DNA from: Flavobacterium cellulosilyticum
GTDB taxonomy: Bacteria > Bacteroidota > Bacteroidia > Flavobacteriales > Flavobacteriaceae
Assembly: GCF_004349355.1 (NCBI RefSeq)
Contig: NZ_SMFK01000005.1
Span: forward strand, 1 to 64,000
Length of the DNA stretch: 64,000 nucleotides
Direction of reading: 5' to 3'
Part shown: positions 35,746 through 44,339 of the stretch, piece by piece
Layout: every line of letters begins with the position of its first letter
Numbering within the stretch: the stretch's first letter is position 1
Notes under the pieces: generated by a model
The model's input: only the letters and a program-made list of their open reading frames with translations
The model's database searches: none
Told to the model about the DNA's origin: nothing
Translations under genes and position numbers: made by a program

Positions 35746-36174
35746 TGATCAGCAGGTTCTTTGGAGACAACTCCCATGGATTACTCCAAATTTCTAGCAA
35801 AAATAATTGAATTGAACTCACATAACTCTGCTATTACCAAACTTATGTTCGCACCCAATATTCGGATTAATTCAAAGAAACAATTCGGACTAGAGTCATT
35901 GGAAAAAACAAACGAAAATGTTAGTATAGGTTTAGATTATCGTCTGGGTTGGGGTATTTTAAAAGCGTGTTATAGATAAGGATATTTCAAAGAGGGACAT
36001 GGAGAATGCTTTCAGCATTATTCAATTCTAATTCCAGAAAAGCATCTTGGAATTCTATTAATGTCTAATAGAGATAATGCAGAGAGTATCTTTAAGAAAG
36101 TGCTGGAATTGGGAATTAGAGGTGTTTACACGCCTTGGTACTGGGAAGATTCTATTCCATATGACATGAAATAG
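35746..36174 (+). pseudogene. Serine hydrolase (beta-lactamase-like), C-terminal fragment
   Basis: The open frame reads METTPMDYSKFLAKIIELNS, then LDYRLGWGILKACYR, TAA (35977-35979), GYFKEGHGECFQHYSILIPE, SNRDNAESIFKKVLELG and ends VYTPWYWED...K at TAG 36174. GxxxEGHGExFQHYSI with SNxDNAES is typical of the C-terminal part of secreted class-C beta-lactamase-like hydrolases. The active-site SxxK part is gone and one in-frame stop is present. The IS4 fragment lies just upstream and may have caused the truncation. Confidence 0.75.
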
Positions 36175-36271
36175 AATATTTAAAACACATTTATGAGGTT
36201 GTTTTTTCTGCTTTATTGTAATCAAGGACTTTTTTGAAGAAAAAACAGCTATTCGTGTTCTTGCTAAAAAT

Positions 36272-36334
36272 GAAGTTCAGTTGGGGTTTTACCAAAATAC
36301 GGGGCTATAAAACCAAACGACAAAAGTGATTTTT
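36272..36334 (+). repeat. Dispersed 63-bp repeat, copy B
   Basis: Second copy of the repeat at 30249-30311, differing at several positions and one base shorter in the middle. Confidence 0.7.
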
Positions 36335-36533
36335 AAAAGTACTTTGACTTTTTTCTTTGAGCAAAAAGCTGCGCTCAAAACAGTGGATTAGTTCTGCCAT
36401 CTATTGAACTTCGCATTTGGTATTCCTAGTAATTTTGATTTCTCTTAACACATCAGGATGCTTTGTGGTAGTCCTACTAATGAATTTTAATTGGATAAAA
36501 AATTAAAATTTAGAATAATGTTCACGAGAGTTT

Positions 36534-36563
36534 AGTCCAATTCAAGTAAGCAAGAATTGGGCT
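36534..36563 (+). terminator. Hairpin, possible orphan terminator
   Basis: AGTCCAATTC (36534-36543) pairs with GAATTGGGCT (36554-36563) with one G-T pair, followed by TTT. No intact gene ends before it, so it may belong to a lost gene. Confidence 0.4.
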
Positions 36564-36724
36564 TTTAGCTGACTTTGAAAATAGTTTTGTAGTTGAGTGA
36601 ATTTGGATTAACCGAAAATTAAGCCTATTTTGGGATCAAACCACTTTTAGCAAGGAACTACTATTTGCAAATAATTGCTATCGCTAAAGAATTACAATCT
36701 ACACAGGAATATTAAAAAAAAACT

Positions 36725-38248
36725 ATGATTACAAAAATTATCGTCCTCGCAATTTATGTCGCTATTTTATTTTTAATCGGAATTATTGCTTCGAGGAGAG
36801 TCAAAAGTATGAGCGATTATTATGTTGGAGGAAAAAACATGGGCTTTTGGGCTGTTGCTTTTTCTGCCAGAGCTACCGGCGAATCGGGATGGTTATTAAT
36901 TGGCCTTACTGGAATGGGCGCCATGGCTGGCTATTCTGCCTATTGGGTTGTAATTGGAGAATTGCTTGGCGTTTTTATTTCATGGCAATTTATGGCCAAA
37001 CGATTCAAAAGGCTATCTGACGGTTATAAAGCCATCACCATACCAGATTATCTTGAAAGTCATTTTAAATCATCGACAAATAGCCTTCGAATTATATCGG
37101 CTTCAGCCTTGGTTATTTTTGTTGTTATTTACGTCGCATCCCAAATGGATGTAACGGGAATTGCATTCGAATCGATGCTTGATATTGACTATCGGATTGG
37201 TGCTCTAATTGGTTTTGTAATTGTGCTGATTTATATTTTTATAGGTGGATTTGTTGCGGCTGTTTGGTCAGATATGTTTCAGGGGATTTTAATGTTTCTC
37301 GGATTGGTTTTACTACCCATAGTGGTTTGGTTCTCTATGGATCACGGAACTGGAATCACCGAAGGTTTGAATGCTATTGACCCAAGTCTAACGCAAATTA
37401 TGGGCAAAAGTGATGATGGATTGATGAATCTATTTACGCTACTTGGTTTCTCCATGATTGGATTGGGATTCTTAGGATCACCCCAAGTTTATGTTCGGTT
37501 CATGTCTATTAAAAACGAAAAAGAGATTGATAAAGGAAAATGGGTCGCCTTGCTTTTTACCCTTTTTACCGATGCCGCAGCTGTGACGATTGGTATTTTG
37601 GCTCGAATTTATTTTACAACCGAAGGCCAGGATCCAGAAGTAGTTTTAGGGAATGGTGGGGAAGATGTTTTAAGCATGATGACCCACGAATTCTTACCTA
37701 CAATTCTTGTGGCAATCTTCATTGCCATAGTGCTTTCAGCGATTATGTCTACAATTGACTCGCTTCTCATTATTGCATCTAGTGCTATTACACGTGACTT
37801 TTACCAGAAAATATTCAGACCTGATTTAAAAGATGAAGATTTAACCAACCTTTCTAGAATAGTAACCGTCATAATGGCATTAGCAGCACTGGGCATCGCC
37901 ATTCTTTTATACAACTTGTATCCCGATAGACAAGTCTTCTGGATTATGATTTTCGGATGGTCAGGAATTGCTGCCACTTTTTGTCCCGTTATCATTCTAT
38001 CTCTTTTTTGGAAAGGCTATTCAGAAAAAGGAGCTATTGCCTCCATGATTACCGGTTTTATGTCTGTGATACTATTCAAGTTTGTGGTAATAGATATTGA
38101 AGGAATAGGCATCTATTTAAAAGAATTAGATGTTTTAGCACCCTCTTTTGCCTTAGCAATGATCGCAGGATATATCGTTTCGAAAATATTCCCTACCAAG
38201 AACAATGATTCAACCCTATTAGAAGCAGAGGAAAAATGTGAAGAATAA
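36725..38248 (+). CDS. Sodium/solute symporter (SSS family, PutP-like)
   Basis: A 507-residue inner-membrane transporter with about thirteen hydrophobic segments. SMSDYYVGGKNMGFWAVAFS in the first loop and SARATGESGWLLIGL in TM2 are the hallmark of PutP-type sodium/proline symporters. The TM8 region AIMSTIDSLLIIASSAITRD carries the Ser/Thr sodium ligands (SxxDSxLI with SSAITRD). Sodium-driven uptake of proline or a related solute is likely, though substrate assignment is inferred. Confidence 0.92.
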   Translation: MITKIIVLAIYVAILFLIGIIASRRVKSMSDYYVGGKNMGFWAVAFSARATGESGWLLIGLTGMGAMAGYSAYWVVIGELLGVFISWQFMAKRFKRLSDGYKAITIPDYLESHFKSSTNSLRIISASALVIFVVIYVASQMDVTGIAFESMLDIDYRIGALIGFVIVLIYIFIGGFVAAVWSDMFQGILMFLGLVLLPIVVWFSMDHGTGITEGLNAIDPSLTQIMGKSDDGLMNLFTLLGFSMIGLGFLGSPQVYVRFMSIKNEKEIDKGKWVALLFTLFTDAAAVTIGILARIYFTTEGQDPEVVLGNGGEDVLSMMTHEFLPTILVAIFIAIVLSAIMSTIDSLLIIASSAITRDFYQKIFRPDLKDEDLTNLSRIVTVIMALAALGIAILLYNLYPDRQVFWIMIFGWSGIAATFCPVIILSLFWKGYSEKGAIASMITGFMSVILFKFVVIDIEGIGIYLKELDVLAPSFALAMIAGYIVSKIFPTKNNDSTLLEAEEKCEE

Positions 38249-38366
38249 AAGGTTCCAGTGCTGTATTTAATTTCAAATAACAAGGAGAAAAGTTACGGTT
38301 AAGATAAATTCAGTACAGGAATAGAAGACTACTTGAGCAATTCTTATCTTTTTAGTAGTATTTAAA

Positions 38367-38394
38367 AAGCTCAATGGCGTAAACCATTGAGCTT
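38367..38394 (-). terminator. Terminator of the TonB receptor gene
   Basis: An 11-bp perfect stem AAGCTCAATGG/CCATTGAGCTT with a 6-nt loop. On the minus strand it is followed by TTTTTAAA, and the receptor stop is about 70 nt upstream. It may also stop the rightward symporter transcript. Confidence 0.7.
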
Positions 38395-38461
38395 CCTAAC
38401 AACGATAATAGAGGAATTAAACAACAAAATCCATATTTCTATTATCAAACAAAAACAAAAT

Positions 38462-40660
38462 TTAAAATTTATAGGCTATTTTTCCTTTTAAGAAAAATGG
38501 GGTTCCAGGTGTAAAATGAATCTCTTCGACACCGTTTGGTTCCTTTTGCAATCTTGATTCTGTAGCAAATTGAGTTTCTTTCCATTTAGTATTAAATAGA
38601 TTTTGCACCGCTATTCCAAAAGTGATGTTTTGATATTCATAATTTAGGTTTACATCCGTAATCATGTAACCCTTGGCTACAATTGAATTGTCTTCATTTG
38701 CAGGACGATCATCTAAAAAACGATAATGAATGCCTCCAGAAAAACCTTTTAAATTAGTAATGCTTATACCCGCAGTTGTTGTAAAACTTGGCGCTAGTGG
38801 AATATAATCTTGTCCATTACCTTCGTCAATTTTTCTTCCGTGAGCATAATTGGAATCAAAATCAGCAAACAGCCAAGATGCCAATTGATATCGTAATCCT
38901 AAATCAAATCCCAATCGTTGTGATTTTCCGCTTGGTTCTACAATTCCTGCATCGCCAACATAAACAAATTCTTGTTGCAAATACAAATACCAAATTGCCG
39001 AATTAATCAATAATTTAGGAAATGGTTTGAAAATTGTTCCAATATCAGCACCAAATGCTGTTGGCAAAATCTCTTTCGATTTCTGCGTTACGACAACTCT
39101 TGCATCGTTGGAATGAAAACCAAGACCCGATTTTAAATAGAATTGTACATTGTTATTTGCAGTATAAATAAAATTCAGTTTAGGCGAAAACTTCATTTTA
39201 ATTTCGCTTTGAGATCCAAATGCAGCTGCTAGTTTATCTTGATACTCTAATTTAAAATAATCAATTCGGATAGCCGGATTGATTTTTAAATTACCCAATT
39301 CTAACTCTGCATTGAGATAAGCAAAAATATTGGTTTCGTTGATGTCTCCCAATTTCAACTGTTCTAATGTTGTGTACCTACCTAAGGTGTGTGACAACTC
39401 GGTATCTTTTGTAGCATCGGCTCGAAGTCCAAAACCCAATTGATATACCGAATTATTGATTTTCTTATTTAGTTCCGAATTAAAGCCATATATAGTTCGA
39501 TTCTCTTTTTGACGAATTTGATCGCCGTTTATTGGATCTTCTAAGAAAAAAGTAAAATTAGAATACAATTCAAAATTGTACTTAGAAAAAAACACATTGG
39601 ATTTTATAAAAGTATTTTCATCAATTCGCTTTAACAAACTAGTATTCACATTCATTCTGGAAGTTATTCCACCTTCGGTAGCATCTACTGCGCCAAATCT
39701 TGAAATCGTTCCATCATCAACCAATCGTTGGGGAATTTGACCTGAAGCATTCCACTTGCTTGAAAAGTTGGATGCAATAACCGATAATTTACTATTGTCG
39801 GCTAGAATCGCTGTGTATTTTGCAAACACATTAATTCTTGAGAAATCTTGTGGTGTTTCGAATGGACCGTCGGTCATAATATATTCAGTGGCCAAATAAG
39901 CATTTTGATGCTTATTTTTATCCATTAGATTAAAAACTCCAACCGTTCTAAAACTATTGAACTGTCCCGCTTCTATACTAACACTGCTGTTTTCTACACG
40001 ATCACGAGTTTTAAAATCAACATAACCTGCTGTGGCAAAATCCCCTTTGTTGGCATAGTAGGTTCCTTTTCCGTAATCTATTTTTTCTACCGTTTCCGGA
40101 ATCACAAAATGCAGATCGGCATAGCCTTGTCCGTGTGCATGAGAGGGCATATTTACAGGAATCCCATCGACTGAAACGGCTATGTCAGTTCCGTGATCAA
40201 TATCAAAACCGCGTAAAAAAAGCTGTTCTGCCTTGCCGCCACCAGCATGTTGACCTATGAATAATCCTGGTACTTTTCGTAATATTTCCTGTGACGAATT
40301 TACGGGTGTCGTTTGTAAATCCATTTTCGAAATGACATTCATAGCATTCAATTTAGGCTGAATCACAACTCCTTCTAAATTGTAAATTCCATTGTCTAAA
40401 ACAATAATCAAATCACTAGAAGTTAGTATGTAGCTTTTCTTTTTAAACCCTAAAGAAGAAACTTTCAATACATCACCAATAGTCGTCTTATCGATTGTAA
40501 AACTTCCAAACTCATTGGTATGAGCGTGTGTTTGCGAATTATCATTGATGATATACGCATTCTCAATAGGATTTCCTATGGAGTCTCTAACCAACCCTTT
40601 TTGAGTTTGCGCATAGGTCGAAATCAAGAAAAGAAAAAAAATGGGGCTATATAATTTCAT
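38462..40660 (-). CDS. TonB-dependent outer-membrane receptor
   Basis: A 732-residue outer-membrane transporter. Signal peptide (MKLYSPIFFLFLISTYAQTQ), a carboxypeptidase-regulatory-like beta domain (about 20-98), plug domain (about 112-225, with EQLFLRGFDIDHGTDIAVSV and PSHAHGQGYADLHFVIPE), then a beta barrel ending in Phe732 (GKIAYKF). The HAHGQGY histidines in the plug could contact a metal or metal complex, but the substrate is unknown. It is the last gene of a leftward set with a TPR lipoprotein and two DUF4331 proteins. Confidence 0.93.
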   Translation of the reverse strand: MKLYSPIFFLFLISTYAQTQKGLVRDSIGNPIENAYIINDNSQTHAHTNEFGSFTIDKTTIGDVLKVSSLGFKKKSYILTSSDLIIVLDNGIYNLEGVVIQPKLNAMNVISKMDLQTTPVNSSQEILRKVPGLFIGQHAGGGKAEQLFLRGFDIDHGTDIAVSVDGIPVNMPSHAHGQGYADLHFVIPETVEKIDYGKGTYYANKGDFATAGYVDFKTRDRVENSSVSIEAGQFNSFRTVGVFNLMDKNKHQNAYLATEYIMTDGPFETPQDFSRINVFAKYTAILADNSKLSVIASNFSSKWNASGQIPQRLVDDGTISRFGAVDATEGGITSRMNVNTSLLKRIDENTFIKSNVFFSKYNFELYSNFTFFLEDPINGDQIRQKENRTIYGFNSELNKKINNSVYQLGFGLRADATKDTELSHTLGRYTTLEQLKLGDINETNIFAYLNAELELGNLKINPAIRIDYFKLEYQDKLAAAFGSQSEIKMKFSPKLNFIYTANNNVQFYLKSGLGFHSNDARVVVTQKSKEILPTAFGADIGTIFKPFPKLLINSAIWYLYLQQEFVYVGDAGIVEPSGKSQRLGFDLGLRYQLASWLFADFDSNYAHGRKIDEGNGQDYIPLAPSFTTTAGISITNLKGFSGGIHYRFLDDRPANEDNSIVAKGYMITDVNLNYEYQNITFGIAVQNLFNTKWKETQFATESRLQKEPNGVEEIHFTPGTPFFLKGKIAYKF

Positions 40661-40767
40661 GAAATTGGATTTGAAATAAAAAATTTAGAAAACAGAGGCT
40701 TATAAATTGAAATACTTTAAATCTGAGTGCTGTTTTTTTTAAAGTTGATTTGAAATTGGTTTTAAAA

Positions 40768-40847
40768 TCCTGCAAGGTTTCCAAAACTATGTAAGTATTT
40801 TTTGGTGTATCCTAATACCTACAAGGTCGAAAAAAGACCTTGCAGGA
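40768..40847. repeat. Palindromic intergenic element (REP-like), copy 1
   Basis: TCCTGCAAGGT (40768-40778) is inverted at 40837-40847, and inside it CCTACAAGGTC (40818-40828) pairs with GACCTTGCAGG (40836-40846). The same layout occurs at 51687-51766. It lies between the TPR and TonB genes and is non-coding. Confidence 0.75.
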
Positions 40848-40907
40848 AAAGTATAAATTACAATACACTGACATTTAAAGACTTATAAAATTTTATACTA
40901 ACTGAGT

Positions 40908-42203
40908 TTACAAACTAATTATTTTCTTTTCCAAATTGGGTCCTAATTCAAAAGTGCTTTTTAGCAATTCTGTTTTAATGGGTGCGATTGCTTCCTTTTT
41001 ATTATTGGCTTTATAAATGGTAGCTAAATGATAATTTAGTTTGGGTTCAAATGATTTTCCAGCGACATGTTTTTCTGAAATAGCCAATGCTTTTTTGGCA
41101 TCACCAAGTTTATAATAAGACCAAGCTAATAAATCATAAGAATCAGGTGTTGGCCTGTGATCAATTTCAATTTTAGCAATTTCAAGTGCTTTAGCTGCAG
41201 TCGATTTGTCTTCTGCATACAATAAGGCATTGTATTTATTATACATGGCACCATAATTAATTGTTTGGAGCATATTGAAATAAGACGCTAAATTTTCTTT
41301 TTGGGCGGTATCGTTATTTTCATATTCAGCGATTTGTGCTTTGAGCAAATAAAAATCAGGGGTATGATGTCTTTGTGAAATCACATCAATAATTCTATTC
41401 GCCTCGACTGAGTTTTTTTCATAAGAAAAAGCAATCCAAGCAATTCCTTTGAGGGCATAAGTGTTGTTGGGATCTTCAGCTAAGGTTTTCAAATAATAGT
41501 CATAGGACTTTTGAATATTTCCATCATGTCCATTCAAATCTCCAAGGTTGGAATACGTCCAGATTTTCAAGGATTTATTATCGTTTTTGACAGCTACATC
41601 ATTTGCTTTTTCCATTAATGAAATGGCTGTTTTCAAATCGCCCAAATGATCGTTCCATTTAGAAACGCGAATCAGATAATCAAAGTCGGAACTATCTGTG
41701 AGTGCTTTCAAATTTTTCTCAGCATTCTTATAATCTCCTAATTCCATTTGAACATCAAAAAGAAGTTTTTGAGTTTCTTTCATTCCTTCTCCAATTTTCA
41801 AAGCTTTGTTTGCTAAAACTAAAGCTTCCTTAAAACGATGTTGAGAAATATAATTTCTGCCTAAAGATCGAATTGTACCTACTTTGGTATAATGATAGGT
41901 TTCATTCGATTTTAGCAATAATTCTGCCGCTTTATATAAGTATTTGACATTACCTGTATTTTCAAAAAGCTTCGAATAATTAGATGCCAAAAGACTCAAA
42001 TAACTGATTTGTTCTGGGTCTTTATCAAACTTTTGTTGCCAAAAATCAATTTCGCCTTGAGCAAAATCACGTGGTTTATTGTCCTTTACATATAAAAAGT
42101 CGTTGTAATCTGTTTGAACAATGATGTTTTTATTTTTTTCATTACAACTCAACACCGTAAAAGATGCCAGTAGTAAGACGAATATTTTTGATAGTGTTTT
42201 CAT
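40908..42203 (-). CDS. Tetratricopeptide-repeat lipoprotein
   Basis: A 431-residue protein with a lipoprotein signal (lipobox VLSC, Cys20) and a mature part made of TPR-like helix pairs from about 60 to 430. Examples are YKAAELLLKSNETYHYTK, KEALVLANKALKIGEGMKET, DYYLKTLAEDPNNTYALKG and DLLAWSYYKLGDAKKALAIS. TPR proteins are scaffolds; this one is probably anchored in the periplasm. Its position between DUF4331 genes and a TonB receptor suggests it belongs to an outer-membrane uptake or surface system. Confidence 0.88.
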   Translation of the reverse strand: MKTLSKIFVLLLASFTVLSCNEKNKNIIVQTDYNDFLYVKDNKPRDFAQGEIDFWQQKFDKDPEQISYLSLLASNYSKLFENTGNVKYLYKAAELLLKSNETYHYTKVGTIRSLGRNYISQHRFKEALVLANKALKIGEGMKETQKLLFDVQMELGDYKNAEKNLKALTDSSDFDYLIRVSKWNDHLGDLKTAISLMEKANDVAVKNDNKSLKIWTYSNLGDLNGHDGNIQKSYDYYLKTLAEDPNNTYALKGIAWIAFSYEKNSVEANRIIDVISQRHHTPDFYLLKAQIAEYENNDTAQKENLASYFNMLQTINYGAMYNKYNALLYAEDKSTAAKALEIAKIEIDHRPTPDSYDLLAWSYYKLGDAKKALAISEKHVAGKSFEPKLNYHLATIYKANNKKEAIAPIKTELLKSTFELGPNLEKKIISL

Positions 42204-42204
42204 T

Positions 42205-42292
42205 TTGTAGTTGTTTGTTTGTTTGTTTGTTTGTTGTTGCTATTGCAATTGACATTACAATTGATATTGATATTGTTGTTGTTGTTGTTGTA
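42205..42292. repeat. Low-complexity GTTT/TTG microsatellite and ATTG-rich stretch
   Basis: Five GTTT units (about 42211-42233) and a run of GTT units (about 42273-42290) flank an ATTGCAATTGACATT-like stretch just before the TPR gene start (minus). Such runs can slip in length, and here could change the leader of the TPR gene. Confidence 0.7.
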
Positions 42293-42298
42293 AAATAT

Positions 42299-42324
42299 CA
42301 GAGCGCATTTCCCAACACGCTCTG
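42299..42324 (-). terminator. Hairpin between DUF4331 and TPR genes
   Basis: CAGAGCG (42299-42305) pairs with CGCTCTG (42318-42324) across a 12-nt loop, 11 nt after the DUF4331 stop; on the minus strand ATATTTTA follows. It may attenuate transcription between the exported proteins and the TPR/receptor genes. Confidence 0.55.
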
Positions 42325-42335
42325 AAATAATGATT

Positions 42336-42887
42336 TTACCAAGCAGAAGCTAAGTATGGAAATCCAGCAGTAAAATCTTTGTCATTTTTATCTACATGAT
42401 CAGAAGTAAGTCCAGCATTAGAACCACCTGTTGGACCACCAAAAATTAAAAGTAATTCTACATCAATTACATCATCGGCAAGAGCACGTCCAGTAAGGAT
42501 ATTTGTTCCGTCAAAAAAAGTAGTCTTTTTCGTTTTATCAACACCTAAAACATCGGTTGCCAATAAACCTGTCAATTGTGCAGCAGTTTGTCCCAATGCA
42601 TTAGTAGTATAATTAGCGTTTAAAGCCATTAATCTCGATTGAAAAACTCCTTGATAAGAAGCGCCCATTTTAGTAGGAATAGCCGAATTAAAAGCATCTT
42701 TTGGCGCCCCTGAAGCTATAAAAACCGTATTGATAGCTGGTCTAGCCATTTGATCTTGTTGTATATAAGTTCCTGAAAAATCAAGGCTCGCAGCATCCAT
42801 CGAATCTCCTTTGTTGTCACAGCTTACAAATACTGCTGCTACTGCAATTAGAGATAATTTTACTAGTGTAATTTTATTTGTTTTCAT
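42336..42887 (-). CDS. DUF4331 C-terminal half protein, lipoprotein-like
   Basis: A 183-residue protein with its own signal and lipobox (AAVFVSC, Cys23). It carries only motifs of the C-terminal half of DUF4331: QMARPAINTVFI, GRALADDVIDVELLLIFGG and the ending SDHVDKNDKDFTAGFPYLAS. The N-terminal half motifs are in the gene 23 nt upstream. The two proteins together equal a full-length DUF4331 protein, so they probably associate outside the inner membrane. Function of the family is unknown. Confidence 0.85.
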   Translation of the reverse strand: MKTNKITLVKLSLIAVAAVFVSCDNKGDSMDAASLDFSGTYIQQDQMARPAINTVFIASGAPKDAFNSAIPTKMGASYQGVFQSRLMALNANYTTNALGQTAAQLTGLLATDVLGVDKTKKTTFFDGTNILTGRALADDVIDVELLLIFGGPTGGSNAGLTSDHVDKNDKDFTAGFPYLASAW

Positions 42888-42910
42888 CTTTTTTGTCTTT
42901 AAATTTTAAA

Positions 42911-43561
42911 TTATTGTTTTTTCTTAGTTTCTGCCCAAACATTGATTGTAGCTGAAGAACCTAATAATGATTTTGGTACTTCAACAATTGTTGCTAATAC
43001 ATTAGTACCCGCAAAAGTGTCTGTACCAGGGTTATTAAATCCAGGTGCTGATCCTGCTAAAATTGAATTAAAACGACCTAAGTCAAAAAAGAAGGGATCG
43101 TCTCTTGGTCCGGCAAAAAATTTCATTCCGTTTTCAGTAGCAATAATTGGTGCACTACCGTATTTAGAAATGTCAACACTTCCTGACATGGCATTTGTTT
43201 TTACCATACTTGAAATACCTGGAGTTCCTGGAGCAACTGGGCCAAAGAAATACATTTTGTTATTTCTTTTGATCGCTTGAATCACTAAATCTTCTACATT
43301 GTCACCATTGTTATCAATGTTAATTTCTATCATTACGTTTTCATTAAATGCAGCTGAAGCTGTTGCATTTGGAGTCAATAAACCTTGAGTGTTTACCACA
43401 AATACCATATTATTGGTGTCTTGTCCTTGAAAAGCATATACATCTGTAATGTCCGCCGCATTACCTGTTACCGCTGGAGCATCTGCGTGATCCGCTGCCA
43501 TAAATACTAGACCTGTAATCGTTATTAACGATAGACCTAATGCAATTTTTGATTTTTTCAT
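42911..43561 (-). CDS. DUF4331 N-terminal half protein, exported
   Basis: A 216-residue protein with a signal peptide (MKKSKIALGLSLITITGLVF, then MAADHADAP). It carries the N-terminal DUF4331 motifs ADHADAP, NAADITDVYAFQGQD and a following beta-rich region (RDDPFFFDLGRF). It ends at WAETKKKQ. The C-terminal half is the separate gene downstream. It is the first gene after the divergent ECF-type promoter, so it is likely strongly dependent on the adjacent sigma factor. Confidence 0.86.
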   Translation of the reverse strand: MKKSKIALGLSLITITGLVFMAADHADAPAVTGNAADITDVYAFQGQDTNNMVFVVNTQGLLTPNATASAAFNENVMIEINIDNNGDNVEDLVIQAIKRNNKMYFFGPVAPGTPGISSMVKTNAMSGSVDISKYGSAPIIATENGMKFFAGPRDDPFFFDLGRFNSILAGSAPGFNNPGTDTFAGTNVLATIVEVPKSLLGSSATINVWAETKKKQ

Positions 43562-43593
43562 GATTATAAAATTTAATTGTTTATAAATGGATT

Positions 43594-43618
43594 TACGAAG
43601 AAGCTTTCGATATGGTTT
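43594..43618 (-). promoter_or_regulatory. Putative ECF-sigma promoter for the DUF4331 operon
   Basis: On the minus strand AAACC (43618-43614) is followed after 16 nt by CGTA (43597-43594), about 33 nt before the DUF4331 start. The identical arrangement drives the divergent sigma gene. AAC-N16-17-CGT spacing is usual for ECF promoters. Confidence 0.68.
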
Positions 43619-43750
43619 TAAAAAAAGTTAAAAAAATCAAAATTATTTTTTAAATAACTGATTTAGAGTCTGGTAAAAAATAACTATTTTATGATATTTT
43701 TATATTTTGAAAAGGTTAAAACCAAACATCAAAAAAAATCACTATTTTTA

Positions 43751-43775
43751 AAACCAAAGAAGGAATTCTATCGTA
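43751..43775 (+). promoter_or_regulatory. Putative autoregulated ECF-sigma promoter
   Basis: AAACC (43751-43755), 16 nt, CGTA (43772-43775), then about 27 nt to the sigma factor ATG at 43803. It is the same motif and spacing as the divergent promoter at 43594-43618. Confidence 0.68.
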
Positions 43776-43802
43776 TATGTTCATAACAAAAACAAAAAAC
43801 AA

Positions 43803-44339
43803 ATGATAATGACTCAAGAAGAATTAATACCGTTGATCCTAAATAAGGATGAACGTGCGTTTACATTACTGTATGACATGTATTCGAAAAGTTTATTTTC
43901 GGTAATTTCCAATCTATTAAAAGAAACCGAAGATGCCGAGGACACTTTACAAGAAGTATTTGTAAAAATCTGGAAAAGTATTGATTCCTATAGTGCAAGC
44001 AAAGGACGATTGTATACTTGGATGTTGAATATAGCTCGAAATTCGGCTATTGATAAATTACGTTCTAAAGGATTTAACAACAGTAAAAAAAACCTATCTG
44101 ACGAAAATTTCGTAAATCTATTAGAAGACAGCAACAATCAGAACAATAGGATCGATACTATTGGGATTCTTGAATTTGTAAAGAAGTTAAAACCAAAGTG
44201 TGTTCAAATTATCGAATTATTATTCTTTCAAGGATATACACAACAAGAGGCTTCGGACGAATTGGAAATTCCGCTTGGAACTGTTAAGACTCACAATAGA
44301 AATTGTATAAATGATTTAAGAACTTATTTAAAAGTATAA
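43803..44339 (+). CDS. ECF sigma factor, SigK-like group
   Basis: A 178-residue sigma factor with region 2 (about 18-85: FTLLYDMYSKSLFSVISNLL, DAEDTLQEVFVKIWKS, RLYTWMLNIARNSAIDKLRS) and region 4 (about 118-175: FFQGYTQQEASDELEIPLGT, VKTHNR). The start ATG ATA ATG is ambiguous by two codons. The anti-sigma gene overlaps its stop by one base. It probably transcribes itself and the leftward DUF4331 operon from matching promoters. Confidence 0.94.
   Translation: MIMTQEELIPLILNKDERAFTLLYDMYSKSLFSVISNLLKETEDAEDTLQEVFVKIWKSIDSYSASKGRLYTWMLNIARNSAIDKLRSKGFNNSKKNLSDENFVNLLEDSNNQNNRIDTIGILEFVKKLKPKCVQIIELLFFQGYTQQEASDELEIPLGTVKTHNRNCINDLRTYLKV

Larger units (their letters stand above)
36175..36724. 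other. Gap before the symporter gene
   Basis: No gene. It holds dispersed repeat copy B (36272-36334) and a hairpin at 36534-36563. Confidence 0.5.

Noticed and set aside
998..36174. Altered genetic code to explain many in-frame stops
   Set aside because: TAA, TAG and TGA all interrupt relics and all serve as normal stops in intact neighbours. The relics also have frameshifts and truncations.
42336..43561. DUF4331 split as a pseudogene or sequencing frameshift
   Set aside because: The second half has its own start, signal peptide and lipobox after a 23-nt gap, so it is a designed separate gene and not a broken one.
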